From Bryopsis sp. KO-2023 (Eukaryota; Chlorophyta; Ulvophyceae; Bryopsidales; Bryopsidaceae), in assembly GCA_030272585.1 (NCBI GenBank), contig BSYQ01000004.1:4712001-4776000 (forward strand): a DNA stretch of 64,000 nucleotides, read 5' to 3'. Below the pieces are notes generated by a model. That model did no database searches. It was not told the origin of the DNA and worked only from the letters and a program-made list of their open reading frames with translations. The position numbers were made by a program, and so were the translations under genes. This document shows, piece by piece, positions 46,912 to 58,689 of the stretch (position 1 is the stretch's first letter; every line of letters starts with the position of its first letter).

Positions 46912-47132
46912 TTTTTATCGCTCAAAGGTACATTGATGGATCCAGAAACTGGATGAAGCAAATGCCTGGCCCCACAGATGAAACTCGAGGAGGAGGCCAC
47001 CGTTCATAAGATGCTGGGCGACCTGCCAGAGAAAGTCAAGCACCCCCACTATAGTGAGTCAGACCACACCAAGTCCATTTTCTTTCTGCCAGACATCAGG
47101 AGGTTGGGTGTTGATCTATTTCATTATGAATT
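46912..47132 (+). other. Arm-specific insert with an exon-like frame
   Basis: This segment is absent from the left arm. After CCCCACAG a frame opens with MKLEEEATVHKMLGDLPEKV and continues KHPHYSESDHTKSIFF… to a stop near 47138. It reads like real protein but I do not recognise it. Confidence 0.3.
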
Positions 47133-47559
47133 TTTTTGAAGGTGTTTTGTGCTTGCCTGTGCTGATCGTGATAGTCTGGCAACCGCCTCTCCAGATAATG
47201 TGTGCTGGGCGAAGCTTTGTGGTGAGCTACAAATTCTCGGAAACAAGGGCGCTTGCGGCCTGTTATCTTGGCTGAGGTTTCCACATCGGACTACAGAAAT
47301 AGAGGGGCACTGGCCGTCCTTTCGAGGAGTTCGTTCATTGATTGTGACTGGGTTCCTCATTTCCAGAATCTGGTCCTTGGACGGAAGACTATGCAACGTT
47401 GTGATGTGCACAGAATAAGGGTGCATGGGGAGGGGGTTGGATTAAACGCGCCCCAGCGGTATCGAAAACGTCAAGTTTCCCTGTTAAGCTGATACCACTG
47501 TTTGAGTAGATCGAGACGCTGGAGTTTTACAACTCGACTTCTCACTTAGTTCAACAACC

Positions 47560-48062
47560 ATGAGGAGCACAGCCGTCAGCTTCGTGATCTTCGCAACTCT
47601 CCATTCGAAAGAATCGATGCTGCGCTGTTTTAGCTGCGTTTTTGGAGAATGGGGTGCGACAATTGTTGACCAGTTGTCATGGTAGGCGATAGCGCCGCCG
47701 CCGCCACATACACGAAGGTCAAACCAGTAGAAAAGCTCGTGGATCGCGGCGCGAAGAGGGGGTGGTGGTCGAAGTAGCGGATCTATCCCACCGGTCAAGA
47801 AGATCATCGTGGAGGAAACCCAGGTGAGCAATTGTTGTGGCGGCGCTGCTCGTCGATCGTTTCCAAGAGCTGTGTGCGATGTCTGTGAGGGACATGATGA
47901 ATTTCTCTGATCGCAGGGTGGTAAGAAGTGAGGCTTTGCGGTGGTGGTTTCTGCGGGAAAGATTGCTGCCAAGGCGGCGATTATGGCTGCTCCAACTCCG
48001 ACCCCTGCTCCAGAGCACCCACGCCCACTGGATCTTTCGGTGGCGCTGGCCGTATCGTCGGG
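47560..48062 (+). CDS. Putative small secreted Cys-rich protein, right palindrome copy (splicing uncertain)
   Basis: Paralogue of the left-arm copy. It has the same signal-peptide-like start (MRSTAVSFVIFATLHS), a middle exon ending at GAAACCCAG|GTGAGC, and a Cys-rich exon at 47933-48062 ending CGTATCGTCGG|GTAAGT-type donor. A stop in one frame of the middle exon (GTCGAAGTAGCGG versus GAAGAAGCGG on the left) either rules out that frame or marks this copy as a pseudogene. The C-x4-C-x3-CC-x6-C-x5-C spacing is kept. Confidence 0.4.
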
Positions 48063-49808
48063 GTAAGTCTGTTAAACTTTTTTTAAAATCCTTCTATCCG
48101 CCCCTGTTTTCCTTCAATCAGTGAGTTTTTTCTTTGACTGTTTTTTCTTTGTTTTTTCACCCCCACCTATAATTTCTTTCCCCCACCAACAAAATATGAG
48201 ACTCCCCACTTGAAAGTGGGCTTTGCATTCCCCAAGACCACCACAGAGTTGCCACCAGTATCAAAATTCCGATCTCACGTTTTGCTATTCTGGTTGATTC
48301 AGAGAATAATCATGCAGTTCAAGAAGAGGAGGTTTGATGATACTGTGAAGGGATTGCTGGGTCGAGCCCTGAGTTTGGTTGTCATGGATGCATAAGGATG
48401 AGGGAACTCGAAAATTTTCTCAAAGAATTGTGGACTGCTGGAAAGATCTCTGAAATATTATGTTTATCTTTTGAGATCGTGATCGTATGGCTTGCGTCTT
48501 TGCTGTTGATGCAAAGTCATCTATTTTTTTGGCATTCGTATTAAATTTTTATTTATTTCATGAGAGAGAGAGAGAGAGGAGGAATTTCTTTTCAATTTCT
48601 TGATCCTGTCGTGGTCTGTGGCTGCACAATTTCTGGGTGAAACCTCCGGCTCGATTTTCAAGCTCGGCTCAGAACTCTTGGTTTATTGGGATGTTATTGA
48701 ACGATTGTGGCTCGGGTGACATGTCTGTAATTCGCTTGCGTTGATTTGTGGAGGAGACCGGGTGCGTATCTACCCCCCCAGCAATAGTGTGACCCTGCGC
48801 TTCGAGGGACACATCAGCACACAACTGAAAGGACGGCACCCCAGTCCGACATGATGTCACGTCGCGCGAGCGAATTGCTGGGTGTTGCTGGGCGCAAGAT
48901 CCTTGGCAGTATCCAGCCGATAGAATGAGGCAAATCCCAGGGAAACGAAATTTCCCTGAAAGTATCTTCCACCCAGCAATTTCGCCAGCAATCACCCCCA
49001 CCCAGTGTTACCGAGAGCCGCCATGACGCACCGCGCTTTGAGAACAGTTTTCCTTGCTGTTGGCACGAGGTGGGTTGCGAAGGAGATTCGTGGTTCATGA
49101 ATGCACGCATCCCAGTGGCAGAACTCCGCAACGCCACGAATTCGCACCCGGAAGACGCACCAGAGAATGTCCTTCTTCAAAACTGGCCTTCAAAAATTGG
49201 ACAGACTCTTTGCGCAGTCGGGTCGTCCTTACGAAGAAATAAAGTTTCTCCCCTTCTGTGTGGTTGAAGCAAAACGAACTGCAAATTTTGTGCAACGGTT
49301 TTCTCAGCAGTGCAAGACCCTAAACACCCTAAATTGAAGAGCTGCGTGCCTTCCACTCCAGTGACATGCAGCAGGATGCTAGCTAGGCCAGGCCCACATG
49401 CAGATCTTGTGGGCATTTTGGCCCAAGGATTGAAAGCTGTTGCAGGTGAGCAAAAATCGCAACACAATAATATTAGATAATAGTATATACGTATCAATGG
49501 TATATACTGTGCACATATATACCATTCCAATATGAAATGCTGTTTTTTTTGCTTTGTGAATTGAGGATCTGTCTGGTCGATCAGCCACTGATTGTTCAGA
49601 CGTTAAAGCTTTTGATTGAAACGATTCTTACACTTGCTGTGAATCTGCGATTCTGGCGTCCGATATTCCGGAACTCAGGTTGGCTAATTTCCCCGAACAC
49701 ATGCTGATTGCTTTTGTTGCTGTCCTTTTGAAAAAGAGATACATGATACCCAACACTTCCATAATAGTTCAAAAATTCAAATAAATGTTGGCACGTTTAT
49801 CTCTTCAG

Positions 49809-50812
49809 GCAAATTTTCAACGGATTCGATGTTGATGCCTTTATTGCATGTGTGTTTGACAGAAAACGGCCTAGTACCCTTCGAGCGAGAACGGCATGTC
49901 ATATGTGGGAACTGAAAGTGAAAGACATGGAGCCTTTGTTTTCTTCGTATCCGACTCTGAAAGAGACTCTGATGGAGGGCTACAGAGTGTCCGTGGTGAC
50001 GAGGTTGAACAGGCAATCTTTGAAACACGCCGCCTTGGAAGACAAAGTGGAGGCCGAGCTGGGAGCGGATCTGAGCGGCCACGAAGCTTTGGATTTCAGG
50101 AGGGAACTCTGTGAGTTTATTTCAACACACGAAAAATTCATCTCACCATGCATCATCAGCATCATCGGGATTTAGTCGGCATCGATGTGCATCACTCTTG
50201 ATGATGATGATGTGCATGCATCACATCACATCACATCAACCGACGGATCCTGAAGACACCCTCTCGGTTCCCTCGCCCCTGTCGCCCATGACCCCCATCC
50301 TGAACATCACCGAACCCAGAAACATCATCCACCACTGGTTGCTCACCTTGCGAGCCAATGGAGTGAACGGGATGCTGGAATTCACTGAAAGAGTGAAAGC
50401 TTGGAAAGGTGGTGGCAACGGACCACAGGGTGGCAGCCTGTCAGACTTTGCGAACTTGCTGAAGGATTTCGATCTGAAACCTCGGCAAGTCACGGCTCTG
50501 TTCTCGCATTTGTGCCCCTCGGACTCCGGACTGGTGGATCCCAGCAAGCTGATCGATCTGATTCGTTTTGCCACCATTTCTGCACGACGGCAGCACATTT
50601 TGATCGGAATTTTCGAGAAGTTGGATGTCAACATGACGGGGACGGTGGATGTGATGGAGCTGGTGAAGGGGTTTCAAGTGGGGCTCCACAGAGGTGGACT
50701 CCATCGCGAGATTTCAACTCGAGAAATCGAGTTGTTCGATTCACTAAGGCGCAATCAGAGGATGCGGAGCCGGTGCCAAAGAGGTGCTTTCGATAAACGA
50801 ACGGTTGGTTAG
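49809..50812 (+). CDS. EF-hand-like protein, C-terminal exons (5' part unresolved)
   Basis: Two exons (49809-50110 and 50256-50812) join in phase. The first encodes RARTACHMWELKVKDMEPLF followed by a helical, charged segment; the Ala-x-Thr-x-Cys…W-E-L pattern is reminiscent of the C-terminal part of a cyclic-nucleotide-binding fold, but only weakly. The second holds two EF-hand-like units: LFSHLCPSDSGLVDPSKLID and IFEKLDVNMTGTVDVMELVK, the latter with a recognisable Ca-loop pattern D-x-N-x-T-x-T-x-x-x-x-E. Upstream exons, perhaps at 49171-49310 (MSFFKTGLQKLDRLFAQSGR) and 49590-49680, could not be joined with confidence. Function unknown; calcium sensing is plausible. Confidence 0.6.
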
Positions 50813-51441
50813 TGGAGTTTAGCTCCCCTTAAGAATCAATCAATTTTTTTTTGGAAAAAGTGGGTGCCTCATGCAAATTAATTGATTGACAGAAATGTTC
50901 GATGATTAAAGCTTTAATGGAAAATTGAAAAACGACGGGAACCACAGCGGAGAAATTTGAGCTGGAAGAAAATCAGAATGAACTCTATTTGAAGAAGCAA
51001 GATAATCGAAAAATAGAAAGGCAAATCCAATTTGATTAAACTAGGTTTTTGGTGCCTGGGGGCAGATGCAAAAAAAAAAATGAAATTGCAAACAGATTGA
51101 GGGGTCATCTACGCGAGTTTAGTTTTGTGTGCTGAAAATGGTCATGGAAACCCCCCAAAAAAACAAAGTCGCCATTGTTTTGTCCCAAAAATAGAAATCT
51201 GATTGTATCAACCAGCACACAGTATGTAAACTAATGTTCGAAACAAACCTTGTGAAAACCTACCGAGATTTATTTCAACTGCGACGTGTTCTTTTCGCTC
51301 CTCATTTACAAAAAAACACAAAAGATCTCTTCCCCCCCCCCAAAAAAAAAAGGTTTCCCTGTACCACCTTTTACTACAACAAATTCCGTTTTCTTTCTCC
51401 AATTTTGCCAAAGGCAATTCTCAGTGTGTTGTTTCGGCCAG

Positions 51442-52266
51442 GCAGAAAAAGCAGCACAAGCACCCCCGCCCCCACCCCCTCCTCCAGTAGTCGAGGAGCA
51501 AGCGCCTCCGAACAACGGGCTGTTGGCTGCAGGAGATGCGGTGGCAGGCGTCCTGTTGTTTTTCTTCACCAGACTGGGCTCCGGGGCTTCCTTTGCCGAT
51601 TTGGATAATGTATCGGTGCCGCTGGATGTCGCACTCACAAATGGGAAACCCACGGTCGTGGAGTTCTATGCAAACTGGTGCGGGTTTTTTCAATTTCTTT
51701 TTTTTTTGGGTGTGTGTGTGTGTGTGAATGTGTATCCAATTGTCATCAGCTGAGGAGCAATTAAGAAAATCTCAGAAAAAAAATTTGCTTTTATATATAT
51801 ATATGGTTGGATAAGCGATTTGGATGAGTGAGTCCTCCTGGGATTACCCATGCAATTCTTGTCAGCATTTTTTCTGGAGTTTGTCAACACCAGTTTCTTC
51901 TCAGTTTACCTTCTGCATAGAGAGGTAGCTAGATATAGACATTGTGATGATCCAGTGTTTTTGGGTTTTTTTCCCCCTGAGTCAGCCTATAAATTTCCCT
52001 GAACACGGAAATACACGGCCTTTTGGCCGTGTGAAAAATAATTTCAATTCAAGAATATATAGATGTGCTTCAACATATAATTTTGATTAATTTCTGCGGC
52101 GATCCGAGCAAATTCTTAGGCTAGAAAAATGCTGGCCCTAACGGTGGCTTGTTTTGATTTTTTTTTCCTGTTGCAATCCAGACTTGAGGTTTGTCGGGAA
52201 ATGTTGCCAGATGCTGTGGCCTTGGAAGCCGAATACGCCGGAAAAGTGAACTACGTCACCCTGAAC
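51442..52266 (+). CDS. HCF164: HCF164/TxlA-like thylakoid thioredoxin, two internal exons (partial)
   Basis: Exons 51442-51683 and 52182-52266 join in phase. The first has a Pro-rich linker, a hydrophobic helix ([20 protein letters not shown]) and the block [19 protein letters not shown]. That block is characteristic of HCF164/TxlA, a membrane-anchored thioredoxin-like protein that faces the thylakoid lumen and is needed for cytochrome b6f and c-type cytochrome maturation. The second continues [20 protein letters not shown] then VNYVTLNV, again family-typical. Start and C-terminal exons were not found; the expected cis-Pro region is not visible downstream. The junction yields C-G-L-E-V-C in place of the usual CxxC, so either the splice site is wrong or the site is altered. 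Confidence 0.7.
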
Positions 52267-52529
52267 GTTCGTTTTTTCATGTGGACGGAAAAACAAATGC
52301 TGGGAAACAAACGAGGTGGCATCGATATTTTTGGGGACTTTTTTTTTTGTTAATTGTTTTGATCTTTTTTTTTTTTTTTTTGGTGGCTCTGGCAACAACA
52401 GAGCCTGAAGGGGTTGCAGGTCAAAAGTCAGAGTCGGCACCACTACATGTTTTTTCACTTTTCGACGCTGGGATGTGCAGAGCAGGATGCGAACACGGAC
52501 GGAGGTGGTCATGATGATGTTGAGGGCGT

Positions 52530-53189
52530 TCAATGGAGTGGACCGTGACTGGAAGAGATGGAGGTCGTGACAAACAGAAACGAAGCCACTCGAAAATCAT
52601 TATCGCCTCCTGAGGGGAGTTTTGGCATATATCTCCTAAAGATGGTGTCGGTGCCGGGACGCTGGGAGCTGGGGCTGGCGTAGGTGGAGATGATGGGGGG
52701 TGTGGGGATGGAGGAAATGTTGGATATGGTGGCGGGGGTGGAAATGTTGGAGGTGGCGACTGGTCGGCCGGAGCTGGGGCTGAGGGCGTAGGAAGGGGAA
52801 GGTCGCTGAATAAAGAAGAAACAATAACGATACAGTCGATCCTCGCAGGATTCAAATGATAGTGGAACGTAGGCATTGAAGGTGGCAGCATTGATGTAGG
52901 GGACTGTATGTTGATTTGGGGGGTCATATTGTACAAATGCCCTGGATTCAGCTCCAACATTGCCACCACCTCCAGCACCGTTAGATCCAGCTCCGGGCCC
53001 AGCTCTGGCGCCCTCATCTCTCCCCCCGATTCCACTACCCAGGTCAGTGTGTCCCTGACTCAACCTTGGATGCCGCTTTGAATTTGATGGGATCCGGCAA
53101 CCTCTTTGGATGTGTATGGGGAAAACGCCATGGAGTCCACTTTCGTCACTTGCGTTTAGAGCTCTCGTATTATCAGGCAAGCAACACAC
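52530..53189 (-). CDS. Uncharacterised Gly/Pro/Ser-rich open frame
   Basis: A 219-codon frame on the minus strand reads …GSNGAGGGGNVGAESRAFVQ and YDPPNQHTVPYINAATFNAY, then a Ser/Pro/Thr-rich stretch. A T-rich acceptor-like site at the STOP-free position ~52807 would shift it into a Pro-rich frame (PPPTFPPPPPYPTFPPSPHP), as in cell-wall-type proteins. Either reading is unproven, and the opposite strand is Gly-rich and also open. Confidence 0.3.
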   Translation of the reverse strand: MCCLPDNTRALNASDESGLHGVFPIHIQRGCRIPSNSKRHPRLSQGHTDLGSGIGGRDEGARAGPGAGSNGAGGGGNVGAESRAFVQYDPPNQHTVPYINAATFNAYVPLSFESCEDRLYRYCFFFIQRPSPSYALSPSSGRPVATSNISTPATISNISSIPTPPIISTYASPSSQRPGTDTIFRRYMPKLPSGGDNDFRVASFLFVTTSISSSHGPLH

Positions 53190-54724
53190 TTTCTTCTATT
53201 GGTCCTCAGCAATTATGGTCTATGAAAGAGCCCACAACTGGGAATCTGTTGCCGATAGGCAGTGATTTTTGCGATCATTGTTATTGCAGGCATTGATTGT
53301 TGCAATTGAAGACAATATTTCGACAGTGGAGGCTGGTGTGCAAGGGCAGCTCAAAATTCAACAAGGGAATCTGCCCTCACCCACTTACTCCTCTCATTAC
53401 TTGTGATAGGAAGGAATTTTTGTTGCTTTTGGGAAGTCTGGGGGGGGGGGGTTCAACTAGCTAAATGGGATCAACAGCAAATTCGTCCTCAATCTTCTCT
53501 CTGTGTGTGATCTCATCATTCCCTGGAAATTTTTCTGTGCAGGGAGCAATCGATACCCTGGTCGGATTCAGGATGGCCAGCAGCCGATTGCAATCCCCTG
53601 GCAGCAAACACTCCAAAGCAATGTCTACATCTCAGGAGGATAGAAAAGGGGATATATGGAGCGCCCGAAGTTCGCTTTGATGATGAGGAGGATGACCTCA
53701 TTACGTAAGCTTGCAGCCATCAATCTCTGATCGATGCCACCTGTCACCTTCCAACAGTGATGCACCTGTTGCTGGGAAAAGAACAAATTTAGAAATACAG
53801 TCATGCTGCCTTCGTTTTTCCAATGTTTTTCCTCTACATGTCTTGCAAACAAAAGCATCTTTTGAACCAGTCGTTTGGTGTGCCCTTTTTTGATGGCAAA
53901 AGAAAAAAAAATAATGTCCTGTGTTTCGCTTCCAGCAGCAAACAAGCTGTTGTTGTTTGTTGTTGCTGCTGTTGCAGCAAGTCCCCATTCCAAAAAAAAA
54001 ACGAAAAGAATCGTGTATGCACCGGTATCATTATACTCATATTTTTAATATATTGTCTACTATTTTAGTATTTGGACAGGCTTGCGCAATGGAATTGTAT
54101 ATTAGATGGGGCCCTTTTTTTCTAAGTAGGGTTGGTTGCTGACTGGCGGCTCTACTACATCGAAAACATCTGTGCTTTTTTTGTATGCCCATCAATCACT
54201 TCTGACTGGATAAGGGCAATAGCAGGCGAACCGAAGCTCTGCACCCTGGTTGCCCAAGCCTTGCAACGGGAGCGCAGCCATGGAGCACAACAGAGGACAG
54301 ACTTTTTTATTTATATTCGGGTTGGATGTGCACCAAGGTTCACTTGGCGATGTTCAAGGACAGCCAATTGATGGTGGTTGGCGTTTTTCTATTCGTTCAG
54401 TTGAGTTCATTTTTGTTCTGGGACAGATATGTTTGCCGGAACTGGGGCCTGGGTGAAAGCCGGAACTGGGGCCAAGGTTGCAAGGAACACGATGGATGAA
54501 TCCAAGGAGACAATGTCAAGTGTAGCCTGTCCTGACAGGTGTGCTCGTAGTAAACGAGATTCAGTTAATTGAAATGGAAAAGACTTGTCTGATATGGAGC
54601 GTCGCTTATGTTGATTCCTAAAGCAAAAAGACCAGGCTTGGTAAAAAATCCCGCATAGAAGGAGGCTGCACCCCCCGCAGATTTTTTTCGAAATGTGTTA
54701 CATCAGGAAAAAATTGCCCCAATA
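52813..54724 (+). other. Unassigned region with exon-like pieces on the plus strand
   Basis: After TTATTGCAG, 53291-53400 reads ALIVAIEDNISTVEAGVQGQ. Near 53635-53708 a frame following CATCTCAG reads EKGIYGAPEVRFDDEEDDLI before TAA, a plausible acidic C-terminus. These could be 3' exons of the thioredoxin gene or of another gene; the phases do not settle it. Confidence 0.3.
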
Positions 54725-54973
54725 CTATCTGGCGGGCATGTCCCCATTTTTAATTCGCTCTATAAGCTTCATTATGGACAAATTGTTTTTCTTGCGATAA
54801 TCTTCCATCGTTTCAGCCACTTGATTTCCATTAGCATCGTTTGCTTTCTCCTCGAAAAATTTCCAAAGCGGCCGGCGCCTAAAAGCCTTATCTTTTTCGG
54901 TACTTTTCAACTTTTTGTTTTTAATTTTTTTCCATTCTTCATACAAGTCCATCACTGATTTTGGTCTTGTAAT

Positions 54974-55066
54974 GAGCTCGAGCTCGGGCTCCGGTTCCGG
55001 TTCCGGTTCCGGTTCCGGTTCCGGTTCCGGTTCCGGTTCCGGTTCCGGTTCCGGTTCCAGTTCCAG
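54974..55066 (-). repeat. GGTTCC hexanucleotide repeat encoding Glu-Pro repeats
   Basis: About a dozen tandem GGTTCC units lie within the last Crypton exon and encode a (Glu-Pro)n stretch between the two GCR1_C-like modules. In-frame length changes would be tolerated. Confidence 0.92.
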
Positions 55067-57199
55067 TTCAGGTGTGTGTGTGTTTCCCACGTAGGTCTCA
55101 AGGATCTCAGCCCAGTCATCGTCAACAACAGGGTCCACAGACAGCGTTCCAACTGCAGTTGCATCCACCACTCCATCCACCGCTCCAACTACCGCATCTG
55201 TCGCAGCTGCAACGGCCGCCACATCCAGCAAATCTACCACCATATCGGGCACATCCAACAAAGCCACTGCCGCGTCTCCCACTTCCCTTGTCACCTCCCC
55301 CATCGTCTCGGTTGGAGGGACTTCGTCATTTTCCGGGACTTCTGGTGGGCCATCAAACTCTTTTCAAATCAAAGAAAGTACGAATAATTTAACAAAATGA
55401 AACCACTCGAAAAATGAACAAAATCAAGTGAATCAAATCAAGTACAAGGACTTACCGTTTAGTTTCAGCCTTTTCCTATCATCATGGATACCATCACTTG
55501 ACCTTTTCTGCCCTGTGCGCTTGATCCCTCCCCTCCTCCACTCAATTTTCTCACCCCGTATGTTTATGACAGGCGTATTGTCGTTTTGAATTCTCAATTG
55601 AAATTGATATATGGTCAATTTGTTATCAATTCTTGCATTTTCAACCGCATGGACAACTTCGGATCTCCGAAAGCCTGTTGCATTTTTGATTTCCTCCAGA
55701 AATTTAATCACAATTTTTCTCTTGAAAATTTTGTGTGTAAGCGCTGTGTTGTTTTTCCTCCAATCAGAAAAATTCTGTTCCATGTAGGCAATCGAGACGC
55801 CCCCATTCAAACCATGATTCCACTCTTCGTCCAGCTCTACGATTGACACCAATTTTTCCTTCAAATGCAAGGTGGGCTGGGGCTGGGGCGGGGGCTGAGG
55901 CGTGGGCTGGGGTGGGGCCGGGGCCGTTTTTTTCTCCATTGGGGGGTCAGATAGAAGTTTCAAAATCAACCGCCGATTTTCGTTTATTTCCCTCAGCATA
56001 TCGACTGAGATTTTTTCGAGAGAATCTTGCAAGCTTTCGACCTACAAATAACAAGGGAAAATATGTACACATTTAAATATTTTTAAACCATTAAATTTAA
56101 ATTTCTGCAAGCATTTTAGAGATTTCAAAATAAATTCCAAGGCATATAAGTTATTGATACTTACACCATTGTTTTCTCTCGTAGGTACAAAGTCTTCACA
56201 ATACTGCTCGACCTGTGCCGCCCACACTTCGAAACCCGGGTCAAGGAAAGCTGGGTGACGAAAGAGGTATGACGTAGGAAAGCTCCTAAATATATGAATG
56301 AGTGTTTAATCTTAAGAATAAAAATCCAGCCCAAAACAAGTAATCCTTTTAGATCCATAAATGTACAACTGTATATAAAAGAAAAATTGGTGAGAAAGTG
56401 CCTTGTGTCCTAACTAACTATGTAAAAATAGGTTCTGTGAGAAATAATTGGAATAGGAAGAGAAATATTCCTATGCTAGCTGAGTATTTCGAGCCGAAAT
56501 ACTGACGCACCTGCGCAAAAATACGGCGTCTTGCAGAATGACGATCCGAAGATAATCTAACACATCGAGGAAACTTTCAGCTGCAATATCTCTAGTGTTC
56601 GAACTCTTGTTCATCTCTTTGATTTTTTCTTTGAGTTCGCCTGTGATTTCTGGAAATATCAGTTTCTGCAAGTGGATGGGAGGGACAAGATGGCCCCGAA
56701 CGCATCTGTATGCCTTGCGATCCACCCCATAGCCGGCTGCTGCAATCAGCGCGTCCAGAGGTAAGTTGGTGAGATAGCTTTTAAACAAATGGTCCATCCG
56801 CCATCGACCTAATCTTCGAATGTCTGTTTCAGAAGCTCTACATCCCATTAAAAAACAAGGTGACTTAATTGTTTTTTCGATATTAAGGACCATAAACAAC
56901 ATTTTTGCAATTCGAGTGGAAACAAAAAACAAAGTCTGTGACTACAATTATATAATTTGTGAGCTTCAAAGAATTGATTTCAAAATTATAATAGATTCTG
57001 AAGAGAGTCGCGAACTGAAAATACTATTTTTACTGTACGGTTTTAACTATTATTCTCTTTTTTTCTGCAAGAGAAGTGGGTCGCCAGTTTTTACTGTTTT
57101 CCTTCAGGCCAACAGGACTTTATTGCATACTGGAAGAATGACGATCAGTTCCCTCGAAAGAGAGAGGTAAAAAATTTACAGTTTATCTTGTGATCAATT

Positions 57200-57775
57200 T
57201 TGTTTCTACCTCTCCCAAAAATCTATGAATGGTGGGTGTTAGACATCCCCCCCTCCCCCCTCGAAAAAAACAAAAAACAAAAAACTGTGGACATGTCGAT
57301 ATGTTTCGCTTCGTGCCATTCAGAGCTACACTATAAGGAACCCCCCATTAATTCTGTGCATGGTTCTGGATTTTTGCCTTATTATTTCAAAACCACTTCC
57401 AGGCGTCAGTGATGAGCTACATTCTGGATGTCTGAAATGAGGTGAAAATTTTTCAGATGGAATAAAATGACTGGAGCCACTTGTGTTCTTGCCCTTTCTT
57501 AAAACTAATACATGGTGGGTTGCAGCCTGCCACTGGCTTACCCCCACCTGAATAACAACTTTGCATATGTTGATGTGTTTCGCTTTGTGTCATTCAGAGT
57601 TAGAAATTTTTTATATTTCCACAGTAGGGAAAAGCCTATCGATTCTGTGAATTTTGCAGGCCCGATTGCTTTTCAACTTCCAAACGTCATCGAGGAGGCA
57701 TAGTTGGGCTGGCGCGAAAATCCAGGCGTTATTGAGGAGGCATAGTTGGGCTGTCACGAGAAAGGTAAAATTCTA
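57200..57775 (+). repeat. Degenerate duplications in Crypton intron 8
   Basis: Two diverged copies share TGTTTCGCTT(C/T)GTG(C/T)CATTCAGAG (near 57300 and 57577). A shorter direct repeat, GAGGAGGCATAGTTGGGCTG, occurs at ~57692 and ~57736. Both lie in the long intron between the His-x-x-Arg exon and the Tyr exon. Confidence 0.7.
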
Positions 57776-58567
57776 TTGTTCATTCGCACCCTTTTTTTTC
57801 AAGATCCCTTGCTCCAGAGCCACGGGGGGCGTGGGTGGTTTTCGTGCTTGATATCCCGTTGGCTCGAAATGCCGCATTGAAATTGCGATGCATCTGACTG
57901 TAACTGAGAGGTTCCTTTGCGTCTTGGCCATGAATTAAGTGATAATCGTACCTGAAAACGAATAAAGTTTAATATTTTAGATGTTTACATTTTATATTTT
58001 ATATTTTCTATATAAATGCAATGATTTTGTTTTGTTTTGCTGTTTTTTTTTTTCTTACCACTTCTCCTTGCTAGTGAGATCAGGGGTGGGTAATGTTTTC
58101 GATAGGTCCAAAGAACTTAGTAGGTGAAAACCCACCCCTCCTACTGCACATAGGGCAGGGTCACGATGACGAAGAAAACCGGTGTATTCCGTCCGGTTAT
58201 TCTGCAAAAAAGAGGAAGGATGGATTAGACCTGCTTTTTTCTTTTTCTTTTCTTTTTTTTTTTAAGTACTTACTGAATTTGTCTTTCCCTGTTTCATAAC
58301 AGAAACCAAAGCAACGGCATCGTCAGGCCCCACTCCCTCGACGCGGTGAAGCAATAGGTCACAGAGCTGTACATTGCGCTGATCGTCGCCCCTGCCAAGG
58401 CCCGCGTTCATAAACAAGAACGAGCATCGATCACGAACATCACGGTAAGTATTTTTTTTCAGAAACCACTCAGATACCCCCTTCAATTGAAGTGATGTAT
58501 AACCATCGGCGAGGGAATTCGATTGTCGATCAGAGTACGCCCTACACACGTATAAATAAAATGAAAA

Positions 58568-58625
58568 AGTGATATGACCGGTGGTGAGGCTAATCTCTTA
58601 TCCCAGTTCGAATCTGGGTATCACT
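58568..58625 (+). other. tRNA-like hairpin lacking ~14 nt
   Basis: It has a perfect 7-bp acceptor-type stem (AGTGATA/TATCACT). Directly abutting is a perfect 5-bp T stem with the canonical loop (CCCAG TTCGAAT CTGGG). The remaining 27 bases are too short for both D and anticodon arms. It reads as a truncated tRNA relic inside the Crypton intron, antisense to the recombinase gene. Confidence 0.5.
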
Positions 58626-58689
58626 TCTATCTTTTCCGAAGTGTAGGTGGAAGTTTGGGTGGGAGTTTTTTTCTCACGAAAATCCTATT

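Larger units (their letters stand above)
46483..48757. repeat. Right arm of the large inverted repeat, inner part
   Basis: Reverse complement of 42260-44156 with scattered substitutions and a ~220-bp extra segment at ~46912-47132. Homology stops abruptly near 48757 and resumes at ~61.2 kb. Confidence 0.88.

Noticed and set aside
52530-53189. Hydroxyproline-rich cell-wall protein call
   Set aside because: The Pro-rich reading needs an unverified frame switch; left as an uncharacterised frame.
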